Made by a program: the position numbers and the translations under genes. Source: Burkholderia plantarii (lineage in GTDB: Bacteria > Pseudomonadota > Gammaproteobacteria > Burkholderiales > Burkholderiaceae). From it: a stretch of 64,000 nucleotides of DNA. The number at the start of each line of letters is the position of its first letter. Position 1 is the first letter of the stretch. This document shows, piece by piece, positions 55,100 to 62,843 of this stretch. The notes beneath the pieces were generated by a model, which worked only from the letters and a program-made list of their open reading frames with translations, made no database searches and was not told where the DNA came from. The stretch covers positions 3,968,001 through 4,032,000 of the forward strand of contig NZ_CP007212.1 of assembly GCF_001411805.1 (NCBI RefSeq), read 5' to 3'.

Positions 55100-55344
55100 C
55101 GCACACCTCCCGCTCGCCCGCTGCTTCGTGGAAACACCGCCGCGCGCCATATAGACACGCGACATCAGACCCCTCGATGCCAGTGTTGGCCAGACAAAAG
55201 ACCTGCGCAAGCGAGCACTCGGCCCGCTCTGCTGCTAACGGCGACGGGCGCTGCAAGGCGCCGCGAGCGCGCGTATCATCAACGGTTCACCGCCGCGTGC
55301 CGGCCGCCGTTCGCCGGGCCGCCGGCCCCCACGAGGAACCGCCG

Positions 55345-56025
55345 ATGATCGAGCTTTCGCCGCCGTCCCGCCCCGCCGCACGTCGCCCGCGCGCCGCCGC
55401 CGGCGCCACCCCGCGCGCCGTGCCTGCGGCCCGAACCACGGCGACCACCACCGCCAGGACCATTCCCGGTTCGCTCGGCCGTCCGCTTCTCGCGATGTTC
55501 CGCCAGCCCGCCGCGCGCGAGGCCCGCGCCGCCCGGCTGCGGCGCCTCGCGCGCAGCGCCGCGCTGGCCGCGACGCTGGCCGGCGCGACGCTCGCCGCCC
55601 GGGCCCAAGGCGCGCCGCAGTCGATCGATTGGGAAGTGCGGGTGGTCCACGCGGGCCAGACCGTCGACACGTTCCACCAAACCACCACGGTCGGCCAGTC
55701 GCGCACCGACAGCCACACCTACGTGGTCCGGCTGCCGGCCGGCTGCCCGGCCAGCGTCGAGGCGTCGGCCGTCGCGGCCATGAAGCCCGAGCGCACGCGC
55801 AGCGTCACCGTCGCGCCGCTCTACGTGGACGGCAGCACCGTCACGCTCGCGCTCGACGTGCAGGAGACCGTCGACGACGGCGACGGCTGCTCGCTGTCGC
55901 CGCGCCAGATCTCGGCCAGCCATCCGGGGCTCGCCGTGCGGGCCGACGGCTGGACCGACTGGGCGCCGGCCGACAAGACCGCGCGGCTGGTCTATCAGGT
56001 GCGCGCGCACGTCGTCGCGAACTGA
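55345..56025 (+). CDS. Exported protein of unknown function
   Basis: Protein of 226 aa. From the ATG at 55345 (GAGGAA 7 bases upstream) the first ~70 residues are Arg/Ala/Thr-rich and then a hydrophobic segment (LARSAALAATLAGATLAARA) looks like a signal. A later start (ATG 55495, MFRQPAAREARAARL) would place the signal nearer the N-terminus. The mature part is beta-rich: DWEVRVVHAGQTVDTFHQTT, VTVAPLYVDGSTVTLALDVQ. No family recognised. Six bases separate its stop from the next ATG, so the two are probably co-transcribed. Confidence 0.65.
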   Translation: MIELSPPSRPAARRPRAAAGATPRAVPAARTTATTTARTIPGSLGRPLLAMFRQPAAREARAARLRRLARSAALAATLAGATLAARAQGAPQSIDWEVRVVHAGQTVDTFHQTTTVGQSRTDSHTYVVRLPAGCPASVEASAVAAMKPERTRSVTVAPLYVDGSTVTLALDVQETVDDGDGCSLSPRQISASHPGLAVRADGWTDWAPADKTARLVYQVRAHVVAN

Positions 56026-56030
56026 GGCCG

Positions 56031-56843
56031 ATGCCGATGCATGCCTCCCAAGCCCTGCCGTTCGCCGAGCCGCGCACGGCCCCGAACGAAATCACCGCGG
56101 TCAGCTGGAACCTGCACAAGGGCCGCTCGCCGCTCGGTTTCACCGCCTGGAACGCGATGCGCCGCTGGGTCGAATCGACCCATGCGGATATCTACTTCCT
56201 GCAGGAAGCGATGGCGCGGCGCATGCCGCGGCCGGTGCTGGCCTCCGGCTTCGGCGCGCCGATGGAAGATCCCGTCGACGAGATCTGGCACTGCCAGGCC
56301 ACCGAGATCGCGCGTGCGCTGGACTGGCAGATCGCGCTGGGCCCGAACGTGTTCAAGCCGTCGTGGCGACACGGCAACGCGATCCTCTCGCCGCATCCGC
56401 TCGACCTCGGCGGTAGGTGGGACATTTCAGCGCACCGCTTCGAACGGCGCGGGCTGCTGGTGGCGCGCGCCACGCTGGCCGGCAGCGCGCCGATCACGCT
56501 GCTCTGCGCGCATCTCGCGCTCACGCGCGCCGCGCGGCTGCGGCAGATGACCTGGATCGCGCACTGGATCGAGCATCACGCGCAGGAAGGTCCGCTCGTG
56601 CTGGCCGGCGACTTCAACGACTGGCGCAACGATTCGGTGCCGCTGTTCGGCCAGATCGGGCTGGCCGAGGTGGCCACCCTGCTTGGCGAGTCGGGCCGCA
56701 CGTTCCCGGCGTTCTCGCCCGCGCTCGCGCTCGACAAGATGTTCGTCCGTGGCTTCACGCCGCTCGAATGGCGCGCGCCCGGCGACGACACGGCCTGGCT
56801 GTCCGACCATCTGCCCTACATCGCGCGGCTGCGCCTCGACTGA
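56031..56843 (+). CDS. Endonuclease/exonuclease/phosphatase (EEP) family protein
   Basis: Predicted metal-dependent phosphohydrolase, 270 aa. The family motifs are complete: ITAVSWNLHKGRS (N), IYFLQEAM (metal Glu), WRHGNAILSP, LLCAHLALTR, VLAGDFNDWRN (Asp/Asn pair), and WLSDHLPYIARL (catalytic Asp-His). No signal peptide. It may be a nuclease or a phospholipid/phosphatase enzyme; the substrate cannot be told. Start at 56031; ATG at 56037 is also possible. Confidence 0.85.
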   Translation: MPMHASQALPFAEPRTAPNEITAVSWNLHKGRSPLGFTAWNAMRRWVESTHADIYFLQEAMARRMPRPVLASGFGAPMEDPVDEIWHCQATEIARALDWQIALGPNVFKPSWRHGNAILSPHPLDLGGRWDISAHRFERRGLLVARATLAGSAPITLLCAHLALTRAARLRQMTWIAHWIEHHAQEGPLVLAGDFNDWRNDSVPLFGQIGLAEVATLLGESGRTFPAFSPALALDKMFVRGFTPLEWRAPGDDTAWLSDHLPYIARLRLD

Positions 56844-57107
56844 CATATCGACCGGCGGCGCGCCGCATTGCTGCCGTTTTCAGGTCGTTTCACCGTCTTT
56901 TTGTCGCCGGCGGGCCGCCACCACGCGTCCCCGAATCCCCGGACCTGCCCGGGGTCAAACGCGCTCGACGCTCAGGCAGGGTAAAATACGGGGTTCTCCA
57001 AACGTCTGTTAACGGGTAGGCGTGCGCTTTCGAGAGTGGCGCGCCCGCCATCGGCCGGTCTGCGGATCGGGCCGGTGCCCTCGGTTTCCGTCTCGCATCC
57101 GTATCCC

Positions 57108-57878
57108 ATGAGCAAATACGATACCGCTACCGTCCTGTCCGTCCATCACTGGACCGACACGCTGTTCAGCTTCACCTGCACCCGCGAACAAAGCCTGCGC
57201 TTCAACAACGGCGAATTCACGATGGTGGGCCTCGAGGTTGACGGCCGGCCGCTCGCCCGCGCCTACAGCATCGTCAGCCCGAACTACGAGGAGCACCTCG
57301 AGTTCTTCAGCATCAAGGTGCAGGACGGCCCGCTCACCTCGCGCCTGCAGCATCTGAAGGTCGGCGACAACGTGCTGATCGGCAAGAAGCCCACCGGCAC
57401 GCTGGTGGCCGACAACCTGCTGCCGGGCAAGACCCTGTGGCTGCTGTCGACCGGCACGGGTCTCGCGCCGTTCATGTCGATCATCCGCGATCCGGACATC
57501 TACGAACGCTACGAGAAGGTGGTGCTCACGCACACCTGCCGCCTGAAGGGCGAGCTCGCGTATATGGACTTCATCAAGCACGACCTGCCGGGCCACGAGT
57601 ACCTCGGCGACATCATCAAGGAAAAGCTGATCTACTACCCGACCGTCACGCGCGAAGCGTTCGACAACGAGGGGCGGATCACCGACCTGATCTCGACGGG
57701 CAAGCTGTTCACCGATCTCGACGTCCCGCCGTTCTCGCCCGAGAACGACCGCGTGATGCTGTGCGGCAGCACCGCGATGCTGAAGGACACCACCGACCTG
57801 CTCAAGCAGGCCGGCCTCGTCGAAGGCAAGAACAGCGCACCGGGCCACTATGTGATCGAACGCGCATTTGTCGACTGA
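57108..57878 (+). CDS. fpr: Ferredoxin/flavodoxin-NADP+ reductase
   Basis: FAD enzyme, 256 aa, that passes electrons between NADPH and ferredoxin or flavodoxin. RAYSIVSPNYEEHLEF is the FAD-binding RxYS motif, GPLTSRLQHLKVGDNVLIGK and PTGTLV the next. LLSTGTGLAPFMSIIRDPD is the NADP-binding GTG(L/I)APF, followed by THTCRLKGELAY and VMLCGSTAMLKD. The C-terminus HYVIERAFVD is conserved. MSKYDTATVLSVHHW fits the family start; an upstream start at 57036 does not. Strong terminator downstream. Confidence 0.94.
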   Translation: MSKYDTATVLSVHHWTDTLFSFTCTREQSLRFNNGEFTMVGLEVDGRPLARAYSIVSPNYEEHLEFFSIKVQDGPLTSRLQHLKVGDNVLIGKKPTGTLVADNLLPGKTLWLLSTGTGLAPFMSIIRDPDIYERYEKVVLTHTCRLKGELAYMDFIKHDLPGHEYLGDIIKEKLIYYPTVTREAFDNEGRITDLISTGKLFTDLDVPPFSPENDRVMLCGSTAMLKDTTDLLKQAGLVEGKNSAPGHYVIERAFVD

Positions 57879-57901
57879 TTGACATATTGTCGCACCCCCG
57901 C

Positions 57902-57930
57902 AAAACCGGAGCCGATGCTCCGGTTTTTTT
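57902..57930 (+). terminator. Intrinsic terminator after fpr
   Basis: A perfect 11-bp stem (57902-57912 with 57917-57927, loop CGAT) ending in a run of T residues. It starts 24 bases after the fpr stop. Confidence 0.9.
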
Positions 57931-58296
57931 ATGTTTCCGTCATATTGAACGGTTACAGTGCCGCCTCTCGGTTACAAACTCTTGCGTTTGACTACAGCAT
58001 TGGCGGAAAAAAGTTCGTCAATCACCTCCGCTCTTCTGTCGGATTTTTCCGACACCCGTTGCTGGAATAACGACTGTTTACCCGAGGAGAGGCCCGCCCG
58101 GCGCGTCTCCAGCGTACATTCTGAGTTATGATTCGCGGCGCTTCGGCATTTCGTAACACGCTCGCGAAGGGTCGAATCATCTATTACCGAATGTAACGTT
58201 TGTTACCCGGCTCGCGTTGGACCACGCGAGGCTGGAATCGGTCCCGCCCGCCGTCGGCGCGCCGGATCGGTCCGTTTTCCTGTACGAAGGAACGTC
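57931..58296. promoter_or_regulatory. AT-rich leader region of the NarL-type two-component operon
   Basis: A 366-base region with markedly lower GC. It holds two direct copies of CGGTTACA (about 57949-57978), dyads GTCGGA-TTTT-TCCGAC (about 58038-58053) and GTAAC-GTTT-GTTAC (about 58192-58205), all possible operator sites. No gene is seen. Confidence 0.4.
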
Positions 58297-59157
58297 ATGG
58301 ACACGCCGCGTATCGCACCGCCCCCAGCGAGCGCCACTCCCGAGCCGAGCCGCGGCGAGACCCGGCCTGCCCGCTCCGCCGTGCGTTTGCTGCCCGGCGC
58401 TGCCCGACCCGCCATGCCGCGCGTCGCCGGCGATGCCGACGCGCATCTGGCCGCCATGTCGGCCGAACTCGCCGCCGCCGACGAAGCCGCGCGCGAACGC
58501 CTGTCGCGCGAACTGCACGACGGCCTCGGCGCCGACCTGACCGGCGTGTACTTCGCCTTCGCCAATCTCGAAACCTGGCTGCCGGCCGACGCGCCCGAAG
58601 GCGCCCGGCGCGCGCTCGAACTCGCGCAGCAGGCGCTCGACGCCGCGTTGGACTCGTACCGGCGCGCGCTCGACGACGCGGCGCCGCCGCTCGACGCGGG
58701 CCTCGCGGGCACGCTGTCGGCCTGGATCGACGCGTTCGGCGCGCGCACCGGGCTGCGCACGCGCGTGGCCTGCGCGGCCGACGCGCGGCTCGCGCTGGTC
58801 GGCGCGGACGGCACGCTCGCGGCGCTGCGCGTGGCGCAGGAGGCGCTCGCCAACGTCGCCCGGCACGCGCGGGCGACCAGCGTCGAGGTCACGCTCGAGG
58901 CGGGGCCGACGCATCTGGAACTGGTGGTCGCCGACGACGGTGCCGGCGTGCGCCGTCCCGCGCGCCGCAATCCAGTGCGCAATACCGGGCGCAGCCCGGG
59001 GCGCGGCCTCGGCCACCTGCGTGCGCGCTGCGCCGCGTTCGGCGGCGCGCTCGCGCTCGAAGCGCGCGCGGGCGGGGGCACCGTGCTGCGCGCCAGCTTC
59101 GGATGGGACGCGCTGCTCGCGGCGCCCGGCGCGAACCTGCATGTTTCGGCTTCCTGA
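58297..59157 (+). CDS. Cytoplasmic sensor histidine kinase (HisKA_3 type)
   Basis: Kinase of 286 aa, partner of the NarL-type regulator 9 bases downstream. The phospho-acceptor His is in RERLSRELHDGLGADLTG (about residue 74). The ATPase domain has ALRVAQEALANVARHARATS (N box), VVADDGAGV (G1) and GRGLGHLRARCAAFGGAL (G2). There is no membrane segment; the N-terminal ~45 residues are Pro/Ala-rich, so the signal is probably intracellular or relayed. AAGGAA precedes the ATG. Confidence 0.9.
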   Translation: MDTPRIAPPPASATPEPSRGETRPARSAVRLLPGAARPAMPRVAGDADAHLAAMSAELAAADEAARERLSRELHDGLGADLTGVYFAFANLETWLPADAPEGARRALELAQQALDAALDSYRRALDDAAPPLDAGLAGTLSAWIDAFGARTGLRTRVACAADARLALVGADGTLAALRVAQEALANVARHARATSVEVTLEAGPTHLELVVADDGAGVRRPARRNPVRNTGRSPGRGLGHLRARCAAFGGALALEARAGGGTVLRASFGWDALLAAPGANLHVSAS

Positions 59158-59166
59158 GGAGCAGCG

Positions 59167-59832
59167 ATGGGGCTGAATCTGCTGCTCGTCGATGATCACG
59201 CGATCGTTCGCCAGGGTATCCGCCAGCTGTTGATCGACCGCCACGTCGCGCGCGAGGTGGCCGAGGCCGAATCGGGCGCCGAGGCGCTCGCGGCCGCCGA
59301 CAAGGGCAATTTCGACGTGATCCTGCTCGACATCTCGCTGCCCGACATCAACGGCGTCGAACTGCTCAAGCGTCTCAAGCGCAAGCTGCCGTCGGTGCCG
59401 GTGCTGATGTTCTCGATGTACCGCGAGGACCAGTACGCGGTGCGCGCGCTGAAGGCCGGCGCGGCCGGCTATCTGTCGAAGACGGTCAACGCGGCGCAGA
59501 TGATCTCGGCGATCCAGCAGGTCGCGGCGGGCCGCAAGTACGTGAGCCCGGCGCTGGCCGAGGCACTCGCCGAATACGTCTCGTTCGAGAACGAGCCGCT
59601 GCCGCACGAGAAGCTCTCGGACCGCGAATACCAGACGCTCTGCATGCTCGCCTCGGGCAAGCGACTGACCGACATCGCGGTCACGCTGTCGCTGTCGGTG
59701 AAGACGGTCAGCGTCTACCGCACGCGGCTGCTCGAGAAGATGAAGCTGTCGAACAACGCCGAACTGACGTTCTACGCGATGAGCAACCGCCTGCTCGAAA
59801 TGGCGCCGCCGTCCTCGCCGGCCGGCGCCTGA
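59167..59832 (+). CDS. NarL/FixJ-family response regulator
   Basis: Transcription regulator, 221 aa. The receiver has acidic DDH near residues 9-11, phospho-acceptor Asp in VILLDISLPDING, and Lys in GYLSKTVN. The C-terminal LuxR-type helix-turn-helix is LSDREYQTLCMLASGKRLTD and VKTVSVYRTRLLEKMKLSNN. GAGGAG lies 6 bases before the ATG and the gene follows its kinase by 9 bases. Target genes cannot be told. Confidence 0.93.
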   Translation: MGLNLLLVDDHAIVRQGIRQLLIDRHVAREVAEAESGAEALAAADKGNFDVILLDISLPDINGVELLKRLKRKLPSVPVLMFSMYREDQYAVRALKAGAAGYLSKTVNAAQMISAIQQVAAGRKYVSPALAEALAEYVSFENEPLPHEKLSDREYQTLCMLASGKRLTDIAVTLSLSVKTVSVYRTRLLEKMKLSNNAELTFYAMSNRLLEMAPPSSPAGA

Positions 59833-60044
59833 ACGCGCGGCGCCCGGGCGCCCCCCCCTTTGCCCCTCCTCCTCCGCATCGCGGCATGCGCCGCCGCTGC
59901 GCGCGCAAACACCTGATTTTGTTAGACGAATGATAGGTGCAACCCGAATAGGGCAACCTGGACGGATCGGCTAAAATGCCGGGGCTCTACCGATTACAAC
60001 CATAAACCGCAGCCGTCGGCCGCATTCTCTGTTTACCAATCCGC

Positions 60045-61445
60045 ATGTCACTTCTTCGCAAGAAAAACGTCGACCAGATGATCGCCGGCGCGCAACGCGC
60101 GGGGCTCAAGAAGGCGCTCGGCGCCCTCGATCTGACCTTCCTCGGAATCGGCGCCATCATCGGCACCGGGATCTTCGTGCTGACCGGCACGGGGGCCGTG
60201 CAGGCCGGCCCGGCGCTGATGGTCTCGTTCATCGTCGCGGCGATCGCGTGCGGGCTGTCCGCGCTTGCCTACGCCGAATTCGCCTCGACGATTCCGGTGG
60301 CCGGTTCGATCTACACCTACTCGTATGCCACGCTCGGCGAGCTGGTGGCCTGGATCATCGGCTGGGACCTGATGCTCGAATACAGCCTCGCGGCATCGGC
60401 CGTCTCGGTCGGCTGGTCGGGCTACCTGCAATCGCTGCTGAAGGGCTTCGGCGTGGTGCTGCCCACCGTGCTCACGGCCGCGCCCGGCTCGGTGCCCGGC
60501 GTGACGACCTTTTTCGACCTGCCCGCGTTCGCGGTGATGCTCGCGATCACCACGCTGCTGTCGGTCGGCATCCGTGAATCGACGCGCGTGAACAACATCA
60601 TGGTGTTCATCAAGATCGCCGTGGTGCTGCTGGTGATCGCGGTGGGCGTGTTCCACGTGACGCCGGCCAACTGGACGCCGTTCATGCCGCACGGCTGGCC
60701 GGGCGTGTTCGGCGCCGCGGCCGTGATGTTCTTCGCGTTCATCGGCTTCGACGCGGTGTCCTCGGCGGCCGAGGAAGTGAAGAACCCGAAGCGCGACCTG
60801 CCGGTCGGCATCATCGCCTCGCTCGGCGTCTGCGCGGTGCTGTACGTGACGGTCGCGGCGGTGGCCACCGGCATCGTGCCGTCGGCGCAGTACGCGGGCA
60901 TCACCCATCCGATCTCGTATGCACTGCAGGTGGCGGGCCAGACGTGGGTGGCGGGCTTCATCGACCTGGGCGCCGTGCTCGGCATGCTGACCGTGATCCT
61001 CGTGATGACCTACGGCCAGACCCGCATCACCTATGCGATGTCGCGTGACGGGCTGCTGCCCGCCGTGCTCTCGCGCGTGCATCCGCGCTTCCAGACGCCG
61101 TTCATCGCCACCTGGATCATCGGCCTGCTGTGCGCGCTGATCGCCGCGCTGATTCCGCTCAACGTGCTGGCCGAGCTGATCAACATCGGCACGCTGGCCG
61201 CGTTCGCGATGGTGTCGATCGCCGTGATCGTGCTGCGCCGCACGCGTCCGGACCTGCCGCGCGCGTTCCGCTGCCCGGGCGTGCCGGTGGTGCCGATCCT
61301 CGCGGTCGCCTCGTGCCTGTTCCTGATGCTGAACCTCAGCGCCGTCACCTGGAAGGCGTTCATCATCTGGCTCGTGATCGGCCTGGTCGTCTACTTCGCC
61401 TACTCGCGCCGCCACGCGAAGATCGCGCACGGCGAGACGCACTGA
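60045..61445 (+). CDS. APC-superfamily amino acid permease (CAT type)
   Basis: Twelve-helix inner-membrane transporter, 466 aa. GALDLTFLGIGAIIGTGIFV is the substrate-site GxG motif of APC carriers; AYAEFASTIPVAGSIYTYSY and FFAFIGFDAVSSAAEEVKNP with KRDLPVGIIASL are typical of the cationic amino acid transporter (CAT/YfnA) group. The substrate is inferred only to family level. No clear ribosome site before the ATG at 60045. Confidence 0.9.
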   Translation: MSLLRKKNVDQMIAGAQRAGLKKALGALDLTFLGIGAIIGTGIFVLTGTGAVQAGPALMVSFIVAAIACGLSALAYAEFASTIPVAGSIYTYSYATLGELVAWIIGWDLMLEYSLAASAVSVGWSGYLQSLLKGFGVVLPTVLTAAPGSVPGVTTFFDLPAFAVMLAITTLLSVGIRESTRVNNIMVFIKIAVVLLVIAVGVFHVTPANWTPFMPHGWPGVFGAAAVMFFAFIGFDAVSSAAEEVKNPKRDLPVGIIASLGVCAVLYVTVAAVATGIVPSAQYAGITHPISYALQVAGQTWVAGFIDLGAVLGMLTVILVMTYGQTRITYAMSRDGLLPAVLSRVHPRFQTPFIATWIIGLLCALIAALIPLNVLAELINIGTLAAFAMVSIAVIVLRRTRPDLPRAFRCPGVPVVPILAVASCLFLMLNLSAVTWKAFIIWLVIGLVVYFAYSRRHAKIAHGETH

Positions 61446-61465
61446 GGTCTCGCAAGGCGGCGGTC

Positions 61466-61492
61466 CGGCGGCAGCGCGGGCCGCCGTTTTTC
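61466..61492 (+). terminator. Intrinsic terminator after amino acid permease
   Basis: A 7-bp GC stem (61466-61472 with 61480-61486) followed by TTTTT, about 20 bases after the permease stop. Confidence 0.7.
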
Positions 61493-61539
61493 ATTGATGG
61501 CGAAGCGCGGCCGGCATTAGCTTGCGTTTCCCCGGGGGC

Positions 61540-61581
61540 AAAAAAAGCGGCACTTCGGATGATTGAAGTGCCGCTTTTTTT
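61540..61581. terminator. Bidirectional intrinsic terminator
   Basis: A 17-bp stem (61540-61556 with 61565-61581) with A and T runs on the two sides, between convergent genes (APC permease + and PepSY gene -). It should stop transcription from both directions. Confidence 0.9.
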
Positions 61582-61607
61582 CGTTGCGCCGCCGCCGGTT
61601 CAGTCAA

Positions 61608-62336
61608 TCAAGACGACAACCCCGCGAACAGCGCCGCCGCGATCGACGCGCCGATCAGCACCACGGCGATGGTGCGGCGCTTGTTGAGTTCGGTCCAGAG
61701 CAGCACGCCCGTCAGCGAGAGCAGGATCATCGAGCCGGCGATCGTGTCCATCACCAGCACCCAGACGAGGCTCATCCCGACGCCGCGATGCAGGTTGGTC
61801 AGCGTCATCATCAGCGAATTGTCGTTGCGCTTGAGCGCGACGGTCCGGCTGCCGACCCAGTACTCGGCGGTCACGTTCGCGCCGGGGCGGAACAGCATGA
61901 TCTGCCAGTGCTCGGGCTGCACGACGCTGCGATCGCCCCATTCGACGGGCTGCGCGGCCTCCTTGCGAATCCGGCTGCGGCCGTTGTCGAACTGCAGCTG
62001 CTGCCGCAGCCATGCTTCGAGCTTCGCGGGCGTGGCGGGGGGCGCGCCCGGCAGCGTCAGCTGCACCTCGCTCACCTGCGGCAGGCCCGGCGAGATCCGC
62101 AGCGGCCCGGCGCGGTGGTTCATCACGAAGCCGGTCACGCCGAACATCAGGCCGAGCACCGCGCCCCACAGGCCGACCCAGCCGTGGACCTTGCGCAGCC
62201 ACTTGATGAACGTCGCGCGCCGCGAGCGCTGCCGCCTGGCGGCGAGTTCCGTTTCGTCGAGGGCGCGCGCGACGGACGCATAACGCGTCGCGATGCCGGT
62301 CGGCAAGGTCGGTTCGATCGATTCTGGCGCGTTCAC
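61608..62336 (-). CDS. PepSY-associated transmembrane protein
   Basis: Inner-membrane protein, 242 aa. Membrane segments at about residues 50-70 (VGLWGAVLGLMFGVTGFVMN), 190-212 (LVWVLVMDTIAGSMILLSLT) and 222-240. RKVHGWVGLWGAVLGLMFGV and TNLHRGVGMSLVW contain the conserved His residues of PepSY_TM proteins, many of which serve in iron-siderophore reduction. It starts with GTG at 62336, with AGGGA about 6 bases upstream. A Fur-box-like site lies about 70 bases upstream and a strong hairpin sits in the leader. Confidence 0.85.
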   Translation of the reverse strand: MNAPESIEPTLPTGIATRYASVARALDETELAARRQRSRRATFIKWLRKVHGWVGLWGAVLGLMFGVTGFVMNHRAGPLRISPGLPQVSEVQLTLPGAPPATPAKLEAWLRQQLQFDNGRSRIRKEAAQPVEWGDRSVVQPEHWQIMLFRPGANVTAEYWVGSRTVALKRNDNSLMMTLTNLHRGVGMSLVWVLVMDTIAGSMILLSLTGVLLWTELNKRRTIAVVLIGASIAAALFAGLSS

Positions 62337-62361
62337 GCTGTTTCCCTACCCCAAGCAACAA

Positions 62362-62393
62362 GGGCGGCCCGCGATCACGTCGCGAGGCCGCCC
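62362..62393 (-). promoter_or_regulatory. Strong hairpin in the leader of the PepSY gene
   Basis: Arms 62362-62369 and 62386-62393 (8 bp) are extended inward by 62370-62374 with 62380-62384 (5 bp) around a 5-base loop and a single bulged base. It lies between the Fur-like site and the GTG start. No T run follows on the minus strand. Confidence 0.55.
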
Positions 62394-62404
62394 GGTTTCC
62401 AATA

Positions 62405-62423
62405 AATGAGAATCGATATCATT
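62405..62423. promoter_or_regulatory. Fur-box-like operator
   Basis: AATGAGAATCGATATCATT contains TGAGAAT-C-GATATCA, close to the 7-1-7 Fur pattern TGATAAT-N-ATTATCA. It lies about 70 bases upstream of the PepSY gene, whose family is often iron-regulated. Confidence 0.65.
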
Positions 62424-62843
62424 ACACAAAGCGACGGCGGACTCAACGTCATCCCTCGCATGACTGCATCGGGCTGTCCGCGCCGACGGGCGGCGTGACA
62501 TCGGCATGACCTTCCCGTGACGGCCGGCGTGATCCGTCGGCGTGCGGGCCACGGAGACCGAGCCGCGCACCGGCTCCGGCGGTGGCCCTCACGGCGCCGT
62601 CATGCACCGGGCCGGCATCGTCGCCCGCCAAAATGACGGTGCGATGTCGTAGCCGACGAAATTCGTTGTCCGATGCATTTCGGGCGCGCGGATTCGCCGT
62701 GGCGGCGCTAGAATCGCGACAGCATCCGGACGTGCCGCGACCGACGGGGAATCATCGGGCGCGCAACGCCGCCCGCCTGGCGAGGCGGCACCCTCATGGC
62801 GGCCGGCATGACAAGACGACAACAATCTGGGCCAGCACATTTC
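62424..62843. other. Intergenic region between PepSY and rhomboid genes
   Basis: About 420 bases that must carry the promoters of two divergent genes. Beyond the Fur-like site at its left edge I see no gene or clear element; open frames here are high-GC noise. Confidence 0.4.
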
